From assembly GCA_040954595.2 (NCBI GenBank), contig CM082585.2:2108001-2172000 (forward strand): 64,000 bases of DNA, given 5' to 3'. The notes under the pieces are model-generated. The model was not told the origin of the DNA and searched no databases. It saw only the letters and a program-made list of their open reading frames with translations. The translations under genes were made by a program, and so were the position numbers. How positions within the stretch are numbered: the first letter of the stretch is position 1; the number at the start of each line of letters is the position of its first letter. This stretch comes from Balanoglossus misakiensis. Lineage: Eukaryota > Hemichordata. Positions 11,850 to 23,428 of this stretch are shown piece after piece.

Positions 11850-12661
11850 TCAGTTCTTTCCACATTGAGTGTCTACATAGTCCTGGAATCTTACTGGTCT
11901 TCTCACAACGCGTCCTCTGGAAGTGGTTTTCACTGACTGGTTGCCTGTGGCATCTGCTTGCGTCATACTGCTACAAACCGAGTTAGGATTGGTTACCGTC
12001 ATCTCTTTGAGAGGTTTTACATCTGGCGTAGTTTCTTCAACAGCAGGTGGTTGACAATGCTTTACAAGCAGGTGGTCATCAGCGACATCTGGAACAACTG
12101 GCATTTCTTTTGTTTTCCTGGTCACGGCGGTTTCTACGGTACATGTGTCCATCTGACTCGACAATATATGATCGTGGTGTATTTGCTCTGGACTGTACAA
12201 CTGCTGGTTTCCATCCTTTGGGTGTCTTCATCCTCACAAACTCATCGTTTGATAAACTGGGCAGATGTTTGGCATGCTGGTCATGATATTATTTCTGTCT
12301 TTGTTTCAATGTTTCTAGGCTTGGCTTTACATTCTCAACTTGTTTGGGCTTCAGCAAAATCTCGCTGGTTGGAAAGAGTGTTTTTGGTTCTCCTACCCAT
12401 GAGTCTCTGCCCAGGTGATCCCAACTGACTGTCACGTGGTATGTTTCTATGATCCAGCAGAGCTAAATATGGATCCTTGTTATTTCGCTTGGCTTTCTTC
12501 ATAAGCGATAAATTTGCACTTTTGACTGCATTTTCTGCCATGCCATTAGATTTGGGGTATCTTGGACTTGATGTGACATGTTCAAATCCATAGGCAGCTG
12601 CAAACTTGACATGTATATTTTTGAGCTGAACAATAAACTTGTTTAATACTTTACTTGCCAA
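11850..12661 (-). pseudogene. Ty3/gypsy-like pol 3' remnant (integrase C-terminal part)
   Basis: The minus-strand segment 12661-12335 reads as the end of a retroelement integrase core: SSPRYPKSNGMAENAVKSA (with the final catalytic Glu region), then DPYLALLDHRN and GSPGQRLMGRRTK. Further downstream, with a frameshift near 12355 and a stop, are VRMKTPKGWKPAVV and PRSYIVESDGHMYRRNRR. An ORF at 12200-11850 closes with RGRVVRRPVRFQDYV, typical of the C-terminus of gypsy-type pol in invertebrates. The zinc finger, the first two catalytic Asp residues, RT and protease are missing, and no LTR pair is visible. Confidence 0.8.
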
Positions 12662-13291
12662 AATAAAACAACTCGTGAGTGACTTGGTCAGTTGTCATGG
12701 TTCAGTATGTAAAAAATGAAATAATACATTTTATGGGTACGTACCCATACAATGTGACGTTACTTGCGCAGTTAGTTGTTGTTAGAGTAAACAAAAGATC
12801 ACGTGATTGTGACGTTACAGTTTTTCGTGTAGTATGGGCGGTTCATTCAAACATGTTGTTTACCATCGGACCTTTTCTATGAAACCTTATATCGTTATAT
12901 GGGCAAATTCAACCCGAATCCATGGGTAGGGCAATTCTTTTCATGTTAAAGGTTTGTTCATCGATATTTATTTCACAAAGAAAAAAATATATATCCAAAA
13001 TGGTATTTGCCATCAACTGGGCAGTTAAACATAGCTGAATGAAGTACAGTAATCTAAAAGACATATATAAAGCGATGATATCTCCATTACTCGAATTTCA
13101 ATTTTAATGGCAACATCTCCCGTAAAATGCGGACCTCACTTTAGGTATTTGTTGATGCAGCGTTATTTTCATTGTATGTATTACCCTTGTTTGATAAGTT
13201 CCCTTTTATGAGATCTGACTTTCACTATAATAGACACAATGCTGGCTATCAACCGGAAATTGCGTCACTTCCTCATTTCATTCGTTGAACA
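12662..13291. other. Unassigned unique DNA
   Basis: No gene is supported. The stretch contains a 16-bp perfect palindrome (atgggtacgtacccat, near 12733-12748) and an AT-rich tail leading up to the non-autonomous Helentron derivative. Confidence 0.5.
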
Positions 13292-13926
13292 AAAAATCGC
13301 GTCAAGGACACAGTGGTCCCATTGAGGGAATACACAAGAAAAAGTCTACACCGGAGTATATGGCCATATACAGACAGACAGACAGACACACACACACACA
13401 CAAACAAACACACTCACGCACACACACACACACACATACACACACATACACACACAGCAAGAGATCAATGGGCGAGCACTGACTGACCCATAAGCTGCCA
13501 ATGGCATATGTACTGTACATACACTAAATAGAACAGCTGGCCTCTTTAAAACTTAGCCAGTTATGTAATCATTCAGGAATTTGCTGTGTATATAAACAAC
13601 AAAATAAAGTAAATACACACCACTTCGCAAAGCAATCTGACCAGTCGTTCTTTGGTTACTGAGTTATGACCAAATTCACATTTTCCATCTAATTTGCATA
13701 TTTTGGGCAATGACAATTTCATTTGAACAAACTCCCATCTACAGCCCAGCCTGCATCTGGCACACCAAATATCAAGGTGATACACGCAGTGGTTTTCAAG
13801 TTTTTGATGTGGACGGACATACAGACATACATCCATACATACATACATACATACATAAATACATGCAGACGCAACCGATCCCATAAGGTCCCATGGTATA
13901 TATGCCTATACCAATGGGACCTAACA
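13292..13926 (-). mobile_element. Non-autonomous Helentron derivative (HINE-like), reverse orientation
   Basis: Read on the minus strand, it starts AGGTCCCATTGG with the palindromic left end of the large Helentron. It continues with a gtat/gcat microsatellite, then tccgtccacatcaaaaact and a segment matching 22060-22250, and ends gtccttgacgcgaTTTTT like the right ends at 38428 and 61659. It carries no gene. Its middle holds a CA-rich microsatellite. The flanks (ttgtt on one side, a T run on the other) differ from those of the other two copies, so this is an independent insertion in non-satellite DNA. That confirms where the element ends are. Confidence 0.85.
13371..13457. repeat. (CAGA)n/(CA)n microsatellite
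   Basis: The sequence passes from cagacagacaga into long CA runs with occasional caaa and cata interruptions. It sits inside the short Helentron derivative. Internal microsatellites are a known trait of such derivatives (for example DINE-1-type elements). Confidence 0.9.
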
Positions 13927-14777
13927 ACCTTGAATCCGCAGGCAGCCCGTTGATATCTGTGAATAAGGAGGGTAGAAATTGTGCAAATTATTTCAAACAT
14001 CAAAAATGAGTTAAGATGGTGCTGTATATCATGTGTATTACTTTGCATGTTTTTGATACGTTGTGCGTTATTTTGAACGCCTTAAAGGGAAAGTTAAGTC
14101 GAACCGATTTAGTATTATGTGTTAGCAATGGGTTCAGTTATTCAGGGGAATAAACATTTCGCCTTCTCAGACTCATGTGATTTTGCACAAAAAGGGAAAG
14201 AGATTCTTCGATATCAAATGATGTCAGACGTGCTCAGACGGCAGTTACGTTGGCATTCAAATTTCCAGATGACGGGCAACTTCAGCAACGTGGTGCAGAC
14301 AAATACTGTGCAGACGAAATGCAATGAGGTTGATGAGGCCCCATACCTGATACATGTTGTGTATTTGGCGGTTATAAAGTAAAAACATACTCCGAAAAAC
14401 TTTTGCCGAAATATCTGAAAATGACAACGCCGTGGGTTACATGGCCAGATCACGTGTTTAATAGTAAAGAATTGGCAGAAGATACATTCTAGGGCTACAT
14501 CAAATTATACTTTTTGAATCAAAAAGTGCTTTCATGATTTCTATGATAACAAGATGTGAATATTATTATTTGATAACAAATCTCTCCTCACAAAAGAATA
14601 GAAAGGTTTGGAGCATTATCATTTTGTCAAGTCTGTCCAGAGGCACATACTGCCTTATGATGATTACATAGGCCTAATTAATTAATTTTTTCCTTAAAGG
14701 GACAAAGTCTCTCTCTCGCTGCCCCCTTTCCATTGATTATGTTTGATTCAACACACCCTGTGTATATATAGTGAATC
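13927..14777. other. Unassigned unique DNA
   Basis: No gene, RNA gene or tandem repeat that I can support. The two short ORFs at 14119-14382 (+) and 14214-14453 (-) overlap each other and carry no motif. Confidence 0.5.
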
Positions 14778-14920
14778 AACGTTCGACCACACATGTTTGT
14801 AGGATATGAGAGTCAAAATCTCGCCCAAATGAATAAACGGTAGAGACCGATTATTCATTTTGGCGAGTTTTTCACTCTCGTGTCTGCATGTGGGATGAAA
14901 GGTGTGTGTGGTCGAACGTT
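14778..14920. repeat. Long imperfect hairpin (fold-back element)
   Basis: The left arm begins aacgttcgaccacaca and continues through gagagtcaaaatctcgcc and aaatgaataa. The right arm mirrors these as ttattcatttt, ggcgagtttttcactctc and gtgtggtcgaacgtt. The two arms pair over most of 143 bp with a short loop near cggtagagaccg. It could be a small fold-back transposon. A hairpin RNA precursor is the alternative, and nothing in the sequence decides between them. Confidence 0.75.
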
Positions 14921-14924
14921 TAGT

Positions 14925-15632
14925 CAGGTGGAAATTTCAGAAAATGAGCATTTTAAAAGCATGTCAGGCATTTTTTGGTACAAGCTGGGAACAAGTTGTT
15001 TTTGGATATTTCGAATACGCTGATTTCGAAGTTGCCTGTTCCCAAAAATTCTTTTCACGTTTTCATGTCGAAAATGGCAAATTAATTTGTGACGTCATAA
15101 TTTCAAAATACCTAAAAGAAAACGCTGTTTGTAGCCATTATGGCGCAATATCACAGGTCAACACCATAATAGTCTATTGAAATCATATTCTTATATTCAT
15201 TTAAATATTTTTAAACAATTTTTTTAATTTAGAAACATTTTGTGAATTGGTAAAATGCTAATTTATGTTAATTAGGTCCAGGTGGAAATTTCAGAAAATG
15301 AGCATTTTAAAAGCATGTCATTCATTTTTTTGGTACAAGCTGGGAACAAGTTGTTTTTGGATATTTCGAATACGCTGATTTCGAATTTGCCTGTTCCCAA
15401 AAATTCTTTTCACGTTTTCATGTCGAAAATGGCAAATTAATTTGTGACGTCATAATTTCAAAATACCTAAAAGAAAACGCTGTTTGTAGCCATTATGGTG
15501 CAATATCACAGGTCAACACCATAATAGTCTATTGAAATCATATTCTTATATTCATTTAAATATTTTAAGCATTTTTTTAAATTTAGAAACGTTTGGTGAA
15601 TTGGTAAAAATGCTAATTTATGTTAATTAGGT
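14925..15632 (+). repeat. Tandem pair of 354-bp repeats
   Basis: The block starting caggtggaaatttcag at 14925 recurs at 15279 with only a few differences, giving a period of 354 bp. The second copy runs directly into the 78-bp satellite at about 15633. The first copy begins four bases after the hairpin. There is no coding potential beyond a 92-codon shadow ORF. Confidence 0.9.
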
Positions 15633-18600
15633 GACAGTCGTAAATTTGTCATTTTTTGATGATTTTTACCCATGATTTTTTTTCAAAAATGGACGAAATT
15701 TTGAGCTTTTGCAAAGTCGAAAATTTGTCATTTTTTTATTATTTTCACCTATGATTTTTTTCAAAAATCGACGAAATTTTGAGATTTTGCAAAGACGAAA
15801 ATTTGTCATTTTTTGATGATTTTCACCCATGATTTTTTCATAAATTGACGAAATTTTGAGATTTTGCAAAGTCGAAAATTTGTCATTTTTTGATGATTTT
15901 CACCCATGATTTTTTTCAAAAATCGACGAAATGTTGAGATTTTGCAAAGTCGAAAATTTGTCATTTTTTGATGATTTTCACCCATGATTTTTTTCAAAAA
16001 TCGACGAAATGTTGAGCATTTGCAAAGTCGAAAATTTGTCATTTTTTGATGATTTTCACCTATGATTTTTTTCCAAAATCGACGAAATGTTGAGATTTTG
16101 CAAAGTCGAAAATTTGTCATTTTTTGATGATTTTCACCCATGATTTTTTTCAAAAATCGACGAAATGTTGAGATTTTGCAGTCGAAAATTTGTCATTTTT
16201 AATGATTTTCCCCCATGTTTTTTTTCAAAAATCGACGAAATTTTGAGATTTTGCAGTCAAAAATTTGTCATTTTTTGATGATTTTCACCTATGATTTTTT
16301 TCAAAAATCGACGAAATGTTGAGATTTTGCAAAGTCGAAAATTTGTCATTTTTTGATGATTTTCACCCATGATTTTTTTCAAAAATCGACGAAATGTTGA
16401 GATTTTACAGTCGTAAATTTGTCATTTTTTGATGATTTTTACCCATGATTTTTTTTCAAAAATGGACGAAATTTTGAGCTTTTGCAAAGTCGAAAATTTG
16501 TCATTTTTTTTATTATTTTCACCTATGATTTTTTTCAAAAATCGACGAAATTTTGAGATTTTGCAAAGACGAAATTTTGTCATTTTTTGATGATTTTCAC
16601 CCATGATTTTTTCATAAATTGACGAAATTTTGAGATTTTGCAAAGTCGAAAATTTGTCATTTTTTGATGATTTTCACCCATGATTTTTTTCAAAAATCGA
16701 CGAAATGTTGAGATTTTGCAAAGTCGAAAATTTGTCATTTTTTGATGATTTTCACCCATGATTTTTTTCAAAAATCGACGAAATGTTGAGATTTTGCAAA
16801 GTCGAAAATTTGTCATTTTTTGATGATTTTCACCCATGATTTTTTTCAAAAATCGACGAAATGTTGAGATTTTGCAGTCGAAAATTTGTCATTTTTGATG
16901 ATTTTTACCCATGATTTTTTTTCAAAAATGGACGAAATTTTGAGCATTTGCAAAGTCGAAAATTTGTCATTTTTTGATGATTTTCACCCATGATTTTTTT
17001 CAAAAATCGACGAAATGTTGAGTTTTTGCAAAGTCGAAAATTTGTCATTTTTTGATGATTTTCACCCATGATTTTTTTCAAAAATCGACGAAATGTTGAG
17101 ATTTTGCAGTCGAAAATTTGTCATTTTTTGATGGTTTTCCCCCATGTTTTTTTTCAAAAATCGACGAAATTTTGAGATTTTGCAGTCAAAAATTTGTCAT
17201 TTTTTGATGATTTTCACCCATATTATTTTTCAAAAACCGACGAAATTTTGAGATTTTGCAAAGACGAAAATTTGTCATTTTTTGATGATTTTCACCCATG
17301 ATTTTTTCATAAATTGACGAAATTTTGAGATTTTGCAAAGTCGAAAATTTGTCATTTTTTGATGATTTTCACCCATGATTTTTTTCAAAAATCGACGAAA
17401 TGTTGAGATTTTGCAAAGTCGAAAATTTGTCATTTTTTGATGATTTTCACCCATGATTTTTTTCAAAAATCGACGAAATGTTGAGATTTTGCAAAGTCGA
17501 AAATTTGTCATTTTTTGATGATTTTCACCCATGATTTTTTTCAAAAATCGACGAAATGTTGAGATTTTTTGATGATTTTCACCCATGATTTTTTTCAAAA
17601 ATCGACGAAATGTTGAGATTTTACAGTCGTAAATTTGTCATTTTTTGATGATTTTTACCCATGATTTTTTTTCAAAAATGGACGAAATTTTGAGCTTTTG
17701 CAAAGTCGAAAATTTGTCATTTTTTTTATTATTTTCACCTATGATTTTTTTCAAAAATCGACGAAATTTTGAGATTTTGCAAAGACGAAAATTTGTCATT
17801 TTTTGATGATTTTCACCCATGATTTTTTCATAAATTGACGAAATTTTGAGATTTTGCAAAGTCGAAAATTTGTCATTTTTTGATGATTTTCACCCATGAT
17901 TTTTTTCAAAAATCGACGAAATGTTGAGATTTTGCAAAGTCGAAAATTTGTCATTTTTTGATGATTTTCACCCATGATTTTTTTCAAAAATCGACGAAAT
18001 GTTGAGATTTTGCAAAGTCGAAAATTTGTCATTTTTTGATGATTTTCACCCATGATTTTTTTCAAAAATCGACGAAATGTTGAGATTTTGCAGTCGAAAA
18101 TTTGTCATTTTTGATGATTTTTACCCATGATTTTTTTTCAAAAATGGACGAAATTTTGAGCATTTGCAAAGTCGAAAATTTGTCATTTTTTGATGATTTT
18201 CACCCATGATTTTTTTCAAAAATCGACGAAATGTTGAGTTTTTGCAAAGTCGAAAATTTGTCATTTTTTGATGATTTTCACCCATGATTTTTTTCAAAAA
18301 TCGACGAAATGTTGAGATTTTGCAGTCGAAAATTTGTCATTTTTTGATGGTTTTCCCCCATGTTTTTTTTCAAAAATCGACGAAATTTTGAGATTTTGCA
18401 GTCAAAAATTTGTCATTTTTTGATGATTTTCACCCATATTATTTTTCAAAAACCGACGAAATTTTGAGATTTTGCAAAGACGAAAATTTGTCATTTTTTG
18501 ATGATTTTCACCCATGATTTTTTCATAAATTGACGAAATTTTGAGATTTTGCAAAGTCGAAAATTTGTCATTTTTTGATGATTTTCACCCATGATTTTTT

Positions 18601-21600
18601 TCAAAAATCGACGAAATGTTGAGATTTTGCAAAGTCGAAAATTTGTCATTTTTTGATGATTTTCACCCATGATTTTTTTCAAAAATCGACGAAATGTTGA
18701 GATTTTGCAAAGTCGAAAATTTGTCATTTTTTGATGATTTTCACCCATGATTTTTTTCAAAAATCGACGAAATGTTGAGATTTTGCAGTCGAAAATTTGT
18801 CATTTTTGATGATTTTTACCCATGATTTTTTTTCAAAAATGGACGAAATTTTGAGCATTTGCAAAGTCGAAAATTTGTCATTTTTTGATGATTTTCACCC
18901 ATGATTTTTTTCAAAAATCGACGAAATGTTGAGTTTTTGCAAAGTCGAAAATTTGTCATTTTTTGATGATTTTCACCCATGATTTTTTTCAAAAATCGAC
19001 GAAATGTTGAGATTTTGCAGTCGAAAATTTGTCATTTTTGATGATTTTTACCCATGATTTTTTTTCAAAAATGGACGAAATTTTGAGCATTTGCAAAGTC
19101 GAAAATTTGTCATTTTTTGATGATTTTCACCTATGATTTTTTTCAAAAATGGACGAAATGTTGAGATTTTGCAAAGTCGAAAATTTGTCATTTTTTGATG
19201 ATTTTCACCCATGATTTTTTTCAAAAATCGACGAAATGTTGAGATTTTGCAGTCGAAAATTTGTCATTTTTTAATGATTTTCCCCCATGTTTTTTTTCAA
19301 AAATCGACGAAATTTTGAGATTTTGCAGTCAAAAATTTGTCATTTTTTGATGATTTTCACCTATGATTTTTTTCAAAAATCGACGAAATGTTGAGATTTT
19401 GCAAAGTCGAAAATTTGTCATTTTTTGATGATTTTCACCCATGATTTTTTTCAAAAATCGACGAAATGTTGAGATTTTACAGTCGTAAATTTGTCATTTT
19501 TTGATGATTTTTACCCATGATTTTTTTTCTAAAAATGGACGAAATTTTGAGCTTTTTCAAAGTCGAAATTTTGTCATTTTTTGATGATTTTCACCTATGA
19601 TTTTTTTCAAAAATCGACGAAATGTTGAGATTTTGCAAAGTCGAAAATTTGTCATTTTTTGATGATTTTCACCCATGATTTTTTTCAAAAATCGACGAAA
19701 TTTTGAGATTTTGCAAAGTCGCAAATTTGTCATTTGTTGATGATTTTCATCCATGATTTTTTTTTAAAAATCGACGAAATTTTGAAATTTTGCAAAGTCG
19801 AAAATTTGTCATTTTTTGATGATTTTCACCAATGTTGTTTTTAAAAAATCGACGAACCCATGATTTTTTTCAAAATCGACGAAATTTTGAGATTTTGCAA
19901 AGTCGAAAATTTGTCATTTTTTGATGATTTTCAACCATTATTTTTTTTCAAAAATCGACGAAATTTTGAGATTTTGCAAAGTCGAAAATTTGTCATTTTT
20001 TGACGATTTTCCCCAATGATTTTTTTCAAAAATCGACGAAATTTTGAGATTTTGCAAAGTCGAAAATTTGTCATTTTTTGATGATTTTCACCCATGTTTT
20101 TTTTAAAAAAATCGACGAACCTATGATTTTTTTCAAAATCGACGAAATTTTGAGATTTTGCAAAGTCGAAAATTTGACATTTTTTGATGATTTTCAACCA
20201 TTATTTTCTTTCAAAAATCGACGAAATTTTGAGATTTTGCAAAGTCGAAAATTTGTCATTTTTTGATGATTTTCAACCATTATTTTTTTTCAAAAATCGA
20301 CGAAATTTTGAGATTTTGCAAAGTCGAAAATTTGTCATTTTTTGATGATTTTCCCCAATGATTTTTTTCAAAAATCGACGAAATTTTGAGATTTTGCAAA
20401 GTCGAAAATTTGTCATTTTTTGATTATTTTCCCCAATGATTTTTTTCAAAAATCGACGAAATTTTGAGATTTTGCAAAGTCGAAAATTTGTCATTTTTTG
20501 ATGATTTTCACCCATGTTTTTTTAAAAAAAATCGACGAACCTATGATTTTTTTCAAAATCGACGAAATTTTGTGATTTTGCAAACTCGAAAATTTTGTCA
20601 TTTTTTGATGATTTTCACCTATGATTTTTTTTCAAAAATCGACGAAATTTTGAGATTTTGCAAAGTCGAAAATTTGTCATTTTTTGATGATTTTCACCCA
20701 TGATTTTTTTCAAAAATCGACGAAATGTTGAGATTTTGCAGTCGAAAATTTGTCATTTTTTGATGATTTTTACCCATGATTTTTTTTCAAAAATGGACGA
20801 AATTTTGAGCTTTTGCAAAGTCGAAAATTTGTCATTTTTTGATGATTTTCACCTATGATTTTTTTCAAAAATCGACGAAATGTTGAGATTTTGCAAAGTC
20901 GAAAATTTGTCATTTTTTGATGATTTTCACCCATGATTTTTTTCAAAAATCGACGAAATTTTGAGATTTTGCAAAGTCGAAAATTTGTCATTTGTTGATG
21001 ATTTTCATCCATGATTTTTTTTTAAAAATCGACGAAATTTTGAGATTTTGCAAAGTCGAAAATTTGTCATTTTTTGATGATTTTCACCAATGTTGTTTTT
21101 AAAAAATCGACGAACCCATGATTTTTTTCAAAATCGACGAAATTTTGAGATTTTGCAAAGTCGAAAATTTGTCATTTTTTGATGATTTTCACCCATGATT
21201 TTTTTCAAAAATCGACGAAATTTTGAGATTTTGCAAAGTCGAAAATTTGTCATTTTTTGATGATTTTCCCCAATGATTTTTTTCAAAAATCGACGAAATT
21301 TTGAGATTTTGCAAAGTCAAAAATTTGTCATTTTTTGATGATTTTCACCCATGTTTTTTTTAAAAAAATCGACGAACCTATGATTTTTTTCAAAATCGAC
21401 GAAATTGTGTGATTTTGCAAACTCGAAAATTTTGTCATTTTTTGATGATTTTCAACCATGATTTTTTTTCAAAAATCGACGAAATTTTGAGATTTTGCAA
21501 AGTCGAAAGTTTTGTCATTTTTTGATGATTTTCACCCATGATTTTTTCAAAAATTGATGAAATTTTGAGATTTTGCAAAGTCGAAAATTTGTCATTTTTT

Positions 21601-21939
21601 GATGATTTTCACCCATGTTTTTTTAAAAAAAATCGACGAACCTATGATTTTTTTCAAAATCGACGAAATTTTGTGATTTTGCAAACTCGAAAATTTTGTC
21701 ATTTTTTGATGATTTTCACCTATGATTTTTTTTCAAAAATCGACGAAATTTTGAGATTTTGCAAAGTCGAAAATTTGTCATTTTTTGATGATTTTCACCC
21801 ATGATTTTTTTCAAAAATCGACGAAATGTTGAGATTTTGCAGTCGAAAATTTGTCATTTTTTGATGATTTTTACCCATGATTTTTTTTCAAAAATGGACG
21901 AAATTTTGAGATTTTGCAGTCAAAAATTTGTCATTTTTT
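15633..21939. repeat. 78-bp satellite II, block 1, with 1216-bp higher-order repeat
   Basis: AT-rich monomers of about 78 bp have the recurring parts aaaatttgtcattttttgatg, attttcacccatg, caaaaatcgacgaaat and gagattttgcaaagtcg. Variants drop the aaa of gcaaagtcg, change cacccatg to ccccatg or ccaatg, or insert a half unit around cgacgaacctatg. A set of about 15-16 monomers repeats with a 1216-bp period: marker monomers at 16422, 16580 and 17275 recur at 17638, 17796 and 18491. Because 78 is a multiple of three, long ORFs appear on both strands, but they are not genes. Confidence 0.95.
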
Positions 21940-21976
21940 AGGTCCCATTGGTATAGGCCTATATACCATGGGACCT
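21940..21976. repeat. Terminal palindrome of the Helentron
   Basis: The first 37 bases of the element form an imperfect palindrome: aggtcccat(t)ggtata, then ggccta, then tatacc(a)atgggacct. It also occurs at the left end of both derivatives (60179-60215, and reversed at 13890-13926). It can fold into a hairpin. Helitron-like elements use a terminal hairpin in end recognition, although in canonical Helitrons the hairpin is at the 3' end. Here it lies upstream of the Rep gene. Confidence 0.85.
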
Positions 21977-21989
21977 TATGGGATGGGTT

Positions 21990-22048
21990 GCGTCTGTATG
22001 TATGTATGGATGGATGTATGGATGTATGGATGTATGTCTGTATGTCCG
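21990..22048 (+). repeat. gtat/ggat microsatellite near the Helentron left end
   Basis: Repeats of gtatgtatggatggatgtat, ending in tgtctgtatgtccgtcc, occur just inside the terminal palindrome. The same type of tract follows the palindrome in the two derivatives, with different repeat numbers. Confidence 0.85.
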
Positions 22049-22480
22049 TCCACATCAAAAACTTGAAAACCGCTGCGCGTATCACCTCAATATTTGGTGT
22101 GTAGGTGCAGGCTGGGCTGTAGATTGGAGTTTGTCCAAACGAAGTTGCCAGGCCCAAAAATATGCAAATTAGCTGGTAAAATGTGGAATTGATCAAAACT
22201 CTGTAAGTCAACAATTACTGGTCAGATTGCTTTGAAAATTGGTATGCATGTACCATATGTCAACCTCACACCGACCTTTTAGTGTTAAGTTGATATCATG
22301 GATGTTTTATTTTTAAAGATTTTTTAGTCTTTTTATTAAATTTATACCTTTACTTATACCTCTATGGTTAAGCTATGTCCACGTCTTATTGTGGGATTCT
22401 GGTCTGTGCAATAGTCCTGTACAGTGATTGTCTATTGGTCAGTGAGCACAATGGGGCCAAAATAAAAGGGAAATTTTTGG

Positions 22481-23428
22481 GCTCACCTGTAACACCTGCT
22501 TAACACATTAATTATGTGCATACCTAATTCCGGGCTAACTAATAGGGCTAGAGGTTTTGTTCTGGTGGGACATGGACCAGTATAGGGTCAAAATTTCTTG
22601 CCCAAATTTTGGGTGACCTCAGGTGACCTTTGACCTACTTTCCTATATCTCGGCATCCAGAGCAGGTACAGAGTTGGCGTTTGGAGGGTTGGGACTGAAA
22701 TTGAAAAGCCGAAATTGGGGGTCACCTGTGACACCTGCATATCTCATTAATTATGTGCATACCTAATTCCAGGCTAACCAATAAGGCTATAGGTTCGGTT
22801 TTTGTTGAACATGGACCAGTATAGGGTCAAAATTTCTTGCCCAAATTTTGCATGACCTCAGGTGACCTTTGACCTACATTACCAAATCTTGACATCCAGA
22901 GCAGGCACAGACTTGGCGTTTGGAGGGTTGGGACTAAAATTGAAAAGCCGCAATTGGGGGTCACCTGTGACACCTGCATATCTCATTAATTATGTGCATA
23001 CCTAATTCCAGGCTAACCAATAAGGCTATAGGTTCGGTTTTTGTTGAACATGGACCAGTATAGGGTCAAAATTTCTTGCCCAAATTTTGCATGACCTCAG
23101 GTGACCTTTGACCTACATTACCATATCTTGACATCCAGAGCAGGTACAGACTTGGCGTTTGGAGGGTTGGCACTAAAATTGAAAAGCCGCAATTGGGGGT
23201 CACCTGTGACACCTGCATATCTCATTAATTATGTGCATACCTAATTCCAGGCTAACCAATAAGGCTATAGGTTTGGTTTTTATTGAACATGGACCAGTAT
23301 TAGGTCAAAATTTCTTGCCCAAATTTTGCATGACCTCAGGTGACCTTTGACCTACTTTATCATATCTTGGCATCCAGAGCAGGTACAGACTTCGCGTTTG
23401 GAGGGTTGGGACTGAAATTGAAAAGCCT
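22481..23428 (+). repeat. 239-bp minisatellite, four units, in the Helentron
   Basis: Units start with tcacctgtgacacctgcat (or ctcacctgtaacacctgct in the first) at about 22481, 22721, 22960 and 23199. The period is 239 bp. Each contains ttaattatgtgcatacctaa, a ggaccagtatagggtcaaaa phrase and tgacctttgacct. The 1.5-kb derivative has the same four-unit array at 60709-61605, so the array predates the split between them. Confidence 0.92.

Noticed and set aside
11558-11868. Overlapping Arg/Ser-rich ORFs on both strands
   Set aside because: They exclude one another, have no motif and lie between two dead retrotransposons.
15666-21012. Repeated ORFs of 65-115 codons on both strands (a 26-residue motif rich in Lys and Phe)
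   Set aside because: The 78-bp monomer is a multiple of three, so frames stay open by arithmetic. The frames change with each shortened monomer, and both strands are equally open. There is no start or domain logic. The same applies to 38448-40990, 56900-60178 and 61679-64000.
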